From NCBI RefSeq assembly GCF_000499385.1, contig NW_013654583.1:57364-121363 (forward strand): DNA of 64,000 nt, written 5' to 3'. The position numbers and the translations under genes were made by a program. The notes below the pieces were generated by a model. That model had not been told where the DNA came from. It searched no databases and saw only the letters and a list, made by a program, of their open reading frames with translations. Positions 55,201 to 64,000 of the stretch are shown here, piece by piece; positions within the stretch are counted from its first letter, which is position 1, and every line of letters begins with the position of its first letter. The DNA is from Eimeria necatrix (Eukaryota; Apicomplexa; Conoidasida; Eucoccidiorida; Eimeriidae).

Positions 55201-57463
55201 ACATTTTGGCTACGCACACAAGCACCTAAATGCGCCATGGTCCAAAGGTCAACAAAAGGCAGTACCTATTCGCTACGATTGAGCATTTATTACTGATGCT
55301 CTCTGGCGCTGCATGGATGAACAGTAGAACTCCCTAGTGCGATTGGGGTACCTGGAGATCGATTGGCCAGCCATTCTGCTAATCGAAGCAAAAGCGCCAG
55401 CGCAGCATTATGACTGTTGAGGTTATGGCATAAAACACCGAGAAGACGGCTAGTGCATGAGGATTTTTACGTGTGGCTCTCTTCCCGCCGTGAATTTATG
55501 CGCTTTGAGCCTGTTTTCCTCGACAGAAGCCATGCGACTTCTTAAGCCCTTCACGTGTAGTTAGGCGTAATGAAAGTGCTAAGCGATAATATGAATTGGA
55601 CGGAAGCACATCCTCACAGGTCTACAGTGAAGTGGTAATTAAGATGCAAGCCGTTCTTCCTCCCCAGTAAAGCGCGCGTGTTTTTCGCAATCTCCTTCCA
55701 TGAAGGAGGATCCGGAAGTGGCTGTTCCATTTCATGAAGTGTCTCAGCGGTGAAACAGCTGTAAGCAGCTGGATGATTGAAGGGCAGCATGAATGTGGCG
55801 AATGAGATGGAGTACGTGCTGCATTGAGTGATAATCCCGCGGTCCAGGACTAGGTTCCATGCTGCCTAATTTTTTTAGATAAATTTACTTGGGGAAGCAG
55901 CGCTATTCCCACGTACAGCTGACGGCAGTTCCTATTGAGCTTTGTGCCCATTGGAGGCAGCATAAAACTGCTGTAAGAAATGCGTGTCACTGTGAAAACT
56001 TTCATGCAATTCAAAGAAGGATTTAAACACTTTCTCTGCATTTTACGGCCGACAGAAAGCATGCTTAAAATATTGTCATAGCACTTTACCATCAAAGGAT
56101 TCGTGTAGAACGCGACGTGCAGTCTTTTGATGTTATTTTCTGCCGCTCTAGTGTCAGAGAGCACGAGGAAACTAAACTATCGTTTTCGCTGCACCCTATA
56201 GGAAGGCTCTGCTTATGGCTTGCTGGTGGCCTCGCTCTCGTGCGTACACTTTATTTTTTCGAATGGCTGTATCTTGCTGTAAAAGCATGCGTACTCACCA
56301 TTAGACAAAAGTGAGTGCCAGCTAGGCCAATTTCGCCGAATGTGGGCCCGCTCTACTCTAGGGAGTTTCTTGTTCTTCCCCTGCCTCTCACAAATATGGA
56401 AGCTTAACTGTTGGCGTCAAGCAATCTGCACGTATAAAAAGTTCGCTGGGGTGTACTTTCAGAAGTGTGGGACCTGAAAAACTCCGTTAATTCGAGCTCA
56501 CTGAAAAAGTGCAGACGTGGTGCTCAGCGATGGAGGTTTCACATACAGTAACTCGTGTGAAAGGGTCATCACCTGCACCCGAGAGAAGGTTCTTATAAAT
56601 GTCTACATTGGCGAGTTAATTGGGTCTAGAAAGCTTCCCAGAAATTCGTGTCTGACTGCCCTGTACAAAGCGCATTGCAGCCACTGGCTTGCCCATGATG
56701 CGCAAAGACTTGCTGGTGTTCGCACAACGCGACGCGGGAGATAATTTATGAACGCTTTGACGGAGAGCCTTTCCTACAGGTAATATGACAGCGAGCAAAA
56801 GCAACTGCTTGTCAGGGCATTTGGCATGCTTTCATGAACCATCACGCGAGCTACATAGTCTTTAAGCGCAGAAAACGCATGGCTCTACTGCGGTGTTGCC
56901 CGCGTGTCTGATAAGTGTACAAAGGGCCGTTTCAAAGATGTTCGGCAAAGCGGCGACACTTGCTAGATGCACCTCTCCGGCGCTTGACTGTCAATGGCTG
57001 AGTTCTGCAAGAGTCCTGTGGGCCATGAATATTCCATTTTGGAGGACCATGGAATTTCGGTAACCAAATGATAATGCATCATTCAAACAAATAGCGTGGA
57101 GTTGTTTAGCATATAACGTGCTTGAGCGAAGCCACAATGCACTACTGTTAAGAACGCTGACTGTATCAAAGAAAGCAGCATTTTCGCAGAATTCAAGTTT
57201 GGAATGGCGCATCTACTCCAAGCTTTACAGCTGGAGGATTGTAGCGTGGACGCGTGCCTGAAAGAGCGTGAAAGTGACGGTTCCTTCTACGAAGTGTCGT
57301 TGGTATTATCCACTCACCCGTTTATGACCTGGGTTCAGGCTCATGCACGCATGCTGGCTTGAGTCTCATGCGTCATGCTCACTTCCACTCGCGCTAGTCG
57401 TACAGGTGACATTATGCACCGGGCAACGTACCTGCATTTTCTAAATATCCGAATATGGGACAC

Positions 57464-57594
57464 AGCTCTTGTTTCGGTATTGGAGGAATGCATTTGCGGA
57501 TTCATTAATCCAGGACGGATTGATGCAGAGCTTTTATTTCGGCATTAGAGTAATGGATTTGTGGATTCATTAATCTCGGAAGGATTGATCTGAG
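57464..57594. repeat. 65-bp tandem duplication, diverged
   Basis: AGCTCTTGTTTCGGTATTGG (57464) is repeated as AGCTTTTATTTCGGCATTAG (57529). Both copies contain GGATTCATTAATC and GGATTGAT. Confidence 0.82.
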
Positions 57595-60500
57595 ACGGTG
57601 ACATGATCATTGACAGGTATCCTCAAATCGTCGCAAGCTTACTACAATAAGACACAGCATCTTATGAAAGGACGAATAGGAATGCATAGTGTCATTTCAG
57701 TGAAGAGAAGCAACATACGAATAAAAAAAATGTGATACCGAGGGTTTCTAAATTTGGCACAACTCAATGTGATACCGCCAATCGCTGGGTGCTAGGGATT
57801 AGCCCAGCAGAAGTCCGTTACTATTAGGCATATCATCCGAAGGATGTAAATGCTTGTAAGTCGTATAATTGCGATACGCATGCAAACGCGAGACGCTTCG
57901 TCGCCATATGCCAGTAGAGAAGCTCCGATTCGTGGTATGTGCAGAGTGATGAACGCCGCTGCTATTCAGGTGCGCACCTTCCACTGCAGCTGTCTTAGAG
58001 AACCTCTGAAGAATGCACGTATCGTTTATCGCTTTCGGGGAGTAGTGATTTAATGAATTGGATGCTAGAAGAATTGTGCAAGCGCCTCACGCGTCGAAGG
58101 AAAGAGATATTTGTGAAGCATCTCCGCACGCGAAAAATGTCGTACAGCGTGTTGTCTAAAGCGCCGACGACGCTGTACGGCCCATTACTTTGCCATTCTA
58201 TTAAGTCCTCTCTATTCTGGGGGCATCGGCCGCGTGACGCCTACCAACTTATTAAAAAGCCCGTTTTGTTTGAAGTTCTCGAAACTAGAATCCATACAGG
58301 ATCTTCATTATAGGTTCTCGCTCTTGCCCCGGTGAGAGCGTGATCAGTACCGGTGCTGGGATTGTCAGCACCCCGCGTCACAAGGTATTCGTTGATGCGT
58401 TTAGATTCTCGATGTCGCTTTGCTAATAAATATCTGTCCTCTTTCCCAAATAGCACATTTCGGGACTCGACCAGCGTGGGTTTCTTAACCGCATAAATGT
58501 GTCCAATTAGTAACACTACAGGCGCCAGCAAACCTTATTGAGTGCCTGCGCGCTACATAAAAGCCAGTCTGGAATCCAAACTGTTTAACAAGTTCGAGCT
58601 CGGCGAAACCGCAGTGGAAAGCTTTATCTCGTTGCAAATGCAGGAAATCTGACTCAATCCCCAGAGAGCGCATGTTTCTCTTGGTTTATGTGTACCTTCT
58701 TAACGATACTTTTGTAATTGCAAAGGTGATTGGTTAAATATCAAGAGATTTCGCCTTTACCAAACTACGAATCAATCTGAATCCTCTAGAAATACAGAGG
58801 AATGGCGCGGTCAACACATAGGAGTCTTTTAGTGTCTTTTATCAGCAGCTCCGGCACTCAATTGAACGGCGGACAACATATGGCTTTACGGACCTAGCAA
58901 GTCTCCATGCTTAAAGTTGCAGCTGCATTAATTTGAAGTATCTAGCCTTAATAGGACCTTCGGCGGAAACGAAATGCTGCACGGAACCTCGTGCGCTCTG
59001 GCAGTTAGATATTTCCTCGTGATTCAGACGCTTCGTATCTCGTACTCCTTCTGGTCTTTTGTGCTGCATCGTGTGTCGTATATTTTGCGCCTGCTTTATT
59101 CCTTAAAAGCTCGTCGTGGTAGTGCGCCTCTTTTGCAGCGTGGACTGTAGCCAGCATCGATGCCTTACATTTGGTCGTCACCAAAAAGTTCAGCAGCACT
59201 GGCACGCGATGCCGTTGGACAGCGAAGTCTTTAGCAGGTGCAGCATTAAAAAGTTGAAAGATACTGACGTTCGATACACGAAGAGTAGGCGTATCCAGAA
59301 CCTGTCGTGATTCTGTGCGGGCTCCGTTATCGCTTCATGATTCAATTGTGCAATGAGCAACGTTTTTCTTGAAGGTTTATGCTCGATGGCGATAACAGGC
59401 TTCACACAGTTTCTCCTAGTTTAGAGCTATTCTTGATTGTACGGTCGGCTGACAAACAATCTTTTCAAATCTTGGATGTCATCCCGATTAGCTTTCGATT
59501 ATCTAGCAGCTTTTGCTATCTGCAGTCTATTGGTTTACTTCACTTTCGACCCACATTTTCTGCACTGCGGAGCAACGCGAGAAGATATGCAGCACTCGCC
59601 GTTTGTCGCCGAACTCTAAGCAGTGCACTCGATTGCACTGACGGACATTTCTAATCGCCGAAAGAAACAAAATATCACACAGAAAACTAACTTCAATACA
59701 AGCAATCCTCTAGCCACATTAATTTTTTACACATGCAGATATATTGCTGATATTTTTTGTTTCGTCCACTGGTGTTTAATATAGAAATATTCATACCGAT
59801 GCTCCAACACTTGTTCACCGAAGCACCATCAATTAAAGCCCCGCCACTGGCTGCTGAAGAGCTATTGATAAGCAAATGTAGACGCAGGTCGGAAAATGCA
59901 CTATAGAAAGGGATCGTCCCATTTCAGCGTCGTTGTATTTGTATAATTGTTTACAGCTTTCTCGCTTGGTCAGCACAGATGCAAGTACTGCTTTCCAGCG
60001 TCAGACATTTATAAAGGAATGGAGGTGTGATATATAGAAAGTAAGTCGGTGATTCTGCTTAGTCAATCGCAGTAATGATGCAACAGCCGGAAATATGCAA
60101 GTGCTTGGGACCTTCCCCTTTTCAGTGGCGATGAATTTTCCTGCTGATGCACACTGAACAAGTTATATCACCATACCATTAAAATTCTCGTAGGAAAAAG
60201 AAAGCACTATCCTATGTTCCTCCTCCCCGCTTACTATAACTCAAAGCCCGCTGAATAATATTACTAAAACCAACTTTGAAAATACAAATTTTAGCTGCAG
60301 CCAAAAACTTATATTCAGTGTAAATGAAATTACATCGTGTGCTGGTTGTGGTGACGCAAAATAATGGGAAGGATGTGGAGTCTAAACCCCCTAGCATGCA
60401 TGGCACCATACTGTTTTGGCGGACATTTTAATTGTGAGATAGACCTGAAAGACAAAGTGTCATTTTTTCACTGAAAAAGCGTGTGACCTGGATTGCATTT

Positions 60501-61629
60501 TACCATGTTCCAAAAAAGTGGCTCGTAAGAAACGTCTCTCAAGATTCAGGTTAAAGAATGAATCGGAAGATTGATCTCTCATCCAATAATGCGGGAATTT
60601 TTCTATATTTGGATGGCTAGCTTGAGATTCATTAAGATGGCAAAATCGTAATTTTGTAACGTTGATTTAGGTCTTCTTTGGTTTTCTGCTATAGTATTTC
60701 TAAAGCCTCCTTTATTTCTACGTGGTAAAAGCCTTAACGCTCTCCTACAATATGTTGGATCGCATCGCTTTTACTATGAACTATTGCATGCTAAAAATTG
60801 TGTCGGCCCTTTGCAACAAGATGTCATGCGTGTAACTGCAACATCTAGTATATACCTCACTATTCTATATCCGCATCATCGATTGTCTTCGGTACGTCTT
60901 ACGCCAGAATAAAGCTTGTTTAATCAAAGAGTGTAGCTTGTTCCTCATCTCGAAACGTTTTCGGGGAGGGAGTGGAGTGGCAGTGACTAAATCCCAGTAT
61001 GTGCATTTGCGATCATTACTGAATCTACCGATGATTTGACATCCGACTAATCGTTTCCTAAAGCTCGTTTGAAATTTTGCACCGCAGTGACTAAAAGTTT
61101 GTGGTACCAAGCCAGAAGGCGCGGTCTGTATGTAGAATTTGTGATAGAAAATTGTCGTAGGATAGTCTCCACGGATGCTTTTTATTCTGCATCAAATGTA
61201 TAGATCCTCAGGAATGAACAGAAAACAAAATGTTAATATTGACAAGATAAGTATCTCTGTAGGATCTTTCATTTATTAGGTAGAAATGGAAAACAGTTCT
61301 CATGCTAGACAACGACAGATACGGAAAAAGTCCACTCCCAACCTCTTGTAAAACAACTCTAAAAATGAATGTCGCATCTAAAATGCACGCACGTTTATAC
61401 ATTAGGGGATATGATGCAATCTGAAAAGAAAACAACACGTAATCAGGAAGACCGACTGATAAGACATATGGCCAGAACAATAGCGTGTTCCTTTCTTATT
61501 ACCGCTCAGTAGTTTACATATCAGTTTTATCAGAGGAGCTGCTACCAGTAAATGCTACTTTACGCCCAGTACTAAGAGTAACACCGCTGCTATTACTTGT
61601 GCAATCAGTGCTAGAATTTCGTCGCATTA

Positions 61630-62680
61630 ACTCGCAAAAAAAGTTACTTTGAGGCAACAACATTTTCCCAGCCAAAACATTTCTTCGTCTGGCCGATTTT
61701 ATTCTTTGAAATGTCAAATGTCTTTCCTACATTGCTGCTACTATGACTACGTTACTGTGGCGACTACCAGAAAAATTAGCACCACTGCACAAAATCCTGA
61801 CAGTGAGCCTATTCGAAGAGTGCAAGCACTTGTTGCAGTATTAAGTCTAGTAGCTCTCGCACAAATAGCATCGATTACACACTTCTGGTAACCGCTAGCG
61901 CTGGGTGAAATACACAGACACTCGGCCTTTACCTGGTCTTCGTTTTCTCACTATTAGAAGACACACCACTAACTGAGTCCGTTCACGCGTTTAACCAAGT
62001 GGGCCTGCGTGTAGTGTTGCGCGTGCACCGTAAACACATATTGACCGTGTTGTTCGGCTTGAATATTGTAACTGGCAGGCTCGTGAAGTTCACAGAAGAC
62101 CTCCGCTCCTGAGCAACGAAATGCGTATTGCTTTAATCTTCGCAAACAAATCAAAATTGTTTTGAGCTTTTCCGGTCTGTGGTTGCATAAACTTCTACAC
62201 AGTGCTGCACGAGTGCACAATTCACAGACCCAATAGACATGCCGCTGCCGGTTTGTGAGACTGAATTACTGAAATCAGCGTAAACACGGATTGCATCGTA
62301 GCGTGTGCCCACTCCCATTTTCGCAGAATTGACGTATTTATTTTTAACTACGCTGAAAAAGCAACCTACTGCAGTACTCGCCTAGTCTGTTTAAGCAGCG
62401 AACGCAGCAGCGCTGGATTTCTCTTCTGCTGCAGAATCAAAAGTCGTAAATAAACTATTGGAACACATGTAGAAACATATATTGCTGAATTCCTTTTTTG
62501 GCCTTTGTCAGAAGATAAAGTTATTTGGCACGAAAAAGCTCCTCCTGTGAGCCTGAAATGCTACATGAACTCGCAAAAAATGTTACTGTGCGACAGTAAC
62601 AATTATCCAACCAAAACTTATGTTCCTCAGGCGGATTTTATTGTTTGAAATGTCTCTCCTACATTGCTGTTCTGTTGTGT
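61630..62680 (+). repeat. Dispersed direct repeat, two copies 939 bp apart
   Basis: Two blocks of about 110 bp begin ACTCGCAAAAAA at 61630 and 62569. Both continue with GTTACT, CCAAAAC, GATTTTATT, TTGAAATGTC and CCTACATTGCTG. The copies are diverged by substitutions and small indels. Origin unknown; possibly a local duplication or a short non-coding repeat family. Confidence 0.75.
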
Positions 62681-62953
62681 GTGCCTGCGCACCTCTACGC
62701 AAAATGTATTGCTCACCTGGAATTAAATGTTGGTAATTTTGCATGGACATTTCCTCTACGAAAACACTTGTGTCGGTCTGCTCAGCTCTTCCCCTGAACT
62801 AGAGTACGACACTGTCTTTACAAATAGTGCGGAGTTCAGGGGTACTTCACCCAATGGCGCCAAACTTCTTACCTACAGTGCGCCGTTACATTTTTTTACC
62901 CACTACAGCCTCGCAATGTCTAAGCTCTACCTGGGAACTAATGTGCCGATCCG

Positions 62954-63509
62954 GCCAGAATTCCGTAAACGCAACCCGCAATCTTGATGGGCTGTTCAGA
63001 TCGCACATGGCGACCATCGATTGTGTGCATGCAGACGAGCAAACGCTCATGGGAGCCTCCGCGTATCAAGGCAGAACAGAATAAGCTTCCTCAAATGCGC
63101 TGCTCGTAATCTATGGCATAAACTTCGACAAATCATAAGAATATATATTCTCCAGGTTCACTGTAATTGTCCTCTTTCAGATTAAGGATATTCAGATCTT
63201 TCTAAAGTACTGTGCAGGTAGCAAGGAAGGCGCCAGAATTCCGTAAACGCAACCCGCAATCTTGATGGGCTGTTCAGATCGCACATGGCGACCATCGATT
63301 GTGTGCATGCAGACGAGCAAACGCTCATGGGAGCCTCCGCGTATCAAGGCAGAACAGAATAAGCTTCCTCAAATGCGCTGCTCGTAATCTATGGCATAAA
63401 CTTCGACAAATCATAAGAATATATATTCTCCAGGTTCACTGTAATTGTCCTCTTTCAGATTAAGGATATTCAGATCTTTCTAAAGTACTGTGCAGGTAGC
63501 AAGGAAGCA
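62954..63509 (+). repeat. Exact 278-bp tandem duplication
   Basis: Copies 62954-63231 and 63232-63509 match base for base by eye, starting GCCAGAATTCCGTAAACG; they diverge only over the last one to two bases, at the junction. Such identity implies a very recent duplication, or an assembly artefact. Confidence 0.93.
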
Positions 63510-63692
63510 AAAGAAATAACAAAATCGCAGCACTACTACAGATCTACTAAAAAAGCTTGCTCACAGGCCTGATCTTATGGCTTTTTAATGTACTGTGCGG
63601 GCAGCGAGGAAGCAAAAGAAAAAACAAAATCACAGCCCTACAGCGGATTTGCTAAAAAAGCAACAGCTCACAGGGCTGATCATATGGCCTGG
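63482..63692 (+). repeat. About 105-bp diverged tandem repeat
   Basis: TACTGTGCAGGTAGCAAGGA at 63486 recurs as TACTGTGCGGGCAGCGAGGA at 63591. Both are followed by AGCAAAAGAAA, ACAAAATC, CACAG, CTAAAAAAGC and a GGCCTGATC/GGGCTGATC end. It overlaps the right end of the exact duplication. Confidence 0.85.
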
Positions 63693-63765
63693 AATTCTTA
63701 GCGGTAGTAGGTTGTTCTGCAGCGGCAAAATCTCTGCGAATCCCAGCATGTTCCTGTTCAGATAT

Positions 63766-64000
63766 TGTAGTGCACTGCGCCCGCAGCTGCGACTACGTGC
63801 TCTCAGTCCCTTGGGCAGGGTCTATAAACTGCTCCCTACGCTAGTCCATTTCCTAGAAACTTCAGCTATAGCGATTAAGAATACAAAATCACGAGTTTAT
63901 CAAATCTGTCTGTCTGTTTCGCACCCTCCTGGGAGTTCGCCTCCTAGTCCCTAAGGGAGGGAGGCTTGCCCTGGCGCCGCCGCTGTCTCCAGCCCCAGTC
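63766..64000 (-). mobile_element. LTR C, cut by the window end
   Basis: It starts TGTAGTGCAC at 63766 and follows the reverse complement of solo LTR A closely (for example TCTGTCTGTCTGTTTCGCAC and CTAGTCCCTAAGGGAGGGAGG) up to base 64000. By comparison with A, about 170 bp lie beyond the window. The bases left of it (GATAT) would be the target duplication if it is a solo LTR. On its sense strand (minus) the sequence after its end has no TGG primer-binding site, so the 63765 side is flank, not element interior. Confidence 0.9.

Larger units (their letters stand above)
52255..62953. other. Long AT-rich, gene-poor stretch
   Basis: About 10.7 kb where all ORFs are short and without recognisable motifs. 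The least random-looking are two overlapping minus frames at 54839-54510 (helical, Leu-rich) and 54601-54326 (with a charged WIERHLEW segment), which may be parts of one spliced gene. I could not join them. AT content rises visibly toward the right. Repeats inside are listed separately. Confidence 0.4.

Noticed and set aside
62954..63509. CRISPR-like repeat array
   Set aside because: There are only two 278-bp copies, directly adjacent with no spacers, in a eukaryotic context.
1..64000. A cohesive novel gene cluster or defence-type system
   Set aside because: The recognised genes belong to unrelated housekeeping pathways and face different directions. No co-directional set of unknown genes with shared features was found.

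Overview
The window looks like nuclear DNA of a coccidian apicomplexan, most likely an Eimeria-type parasite (Eimeriidae; Cyclospora is the main alternative). Four things point this way. Genes are split into small exons with GT-AG introns. There is a cluster of impure CAG/CTG trinucleotide runs. The best-preserved genes are eukaryotic. A decayed Ty3/Gypsy chromodomain retrotransposon is present, a class known from Eimeria. The assignment is inference; no ribosomal or organellar marker is present. I saw no rRNA, no convincing tRNA and no CRISPR.

Left part (1-25.7 kb), gene-bearing. A spliced gene of unknown function (154-3093, +) faces a spliced polytopic membrane-protein gene (4752-3362, -). 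About 6 kb without a convincing gene follows, including the CAG cluster at 7.87-8.48 kb. Next come an eight-exon IMP dehydrogenase gene (11041-13564, +), a phosphopantetheine adenylyltransferase gene with long extra regions (17389-19959, +), an eleven-exon eIF2B-gamma gene (24147-21053, -) and a compact GOT1-type vesicle transport gene (25241-25660, +).

Middle part (25.7-41.9 kb), mixed. Several ORFs and exon-like segments of unknown function lie around a gene resembling the dynein axonemal assembly factor DNAAF4/DYX1C1 (31806-34781, +). This is a flagellum-assembly factor and would fit an organism with flagellated microgametes. A 201-bp fold-back palindrome follows it. A three-exon gene for a small membrane protein (38181-38901, +) has two first exons too short to be seen as ORFs.

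Right part (41.9-64 kb), repeat-dominated. A decayed minus-strand chromovirus-like LTR retrotransposon spans about 42.3-48.5 kb. It holds gag zinc knuckles, reverse transcriptase, the RNase H/integrase linker, integrase and a chromodomain. Two younger solo LTRs of a related subfamily, each with a perfect 5-bp target duplication, sit at its edge (41938-42344) and inside it (44799-45219). A third LTR of that subfamily is cut by the window end (63766-64000). From about 52 kb onward the DNA appears AT-richer and I see no convincing gene, but there are tandem and dispersed repeats, including a 278-bp exact tandem duplication.

The recognised genes are housekeeping functions: purine synthesis, CoA synthesis, translation initiation control, ER-Golgi transport and axonemal dynein assembly. 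They do not form a cluster or operon. I did not find a clear new biological system. The most informative new structures are the nested LTR history, the unusual PPAT architecture and the genes visible only through splice-phase reconstruction. All exon boundaries were placed by eye from GT/AG signals, phase and family similarity.
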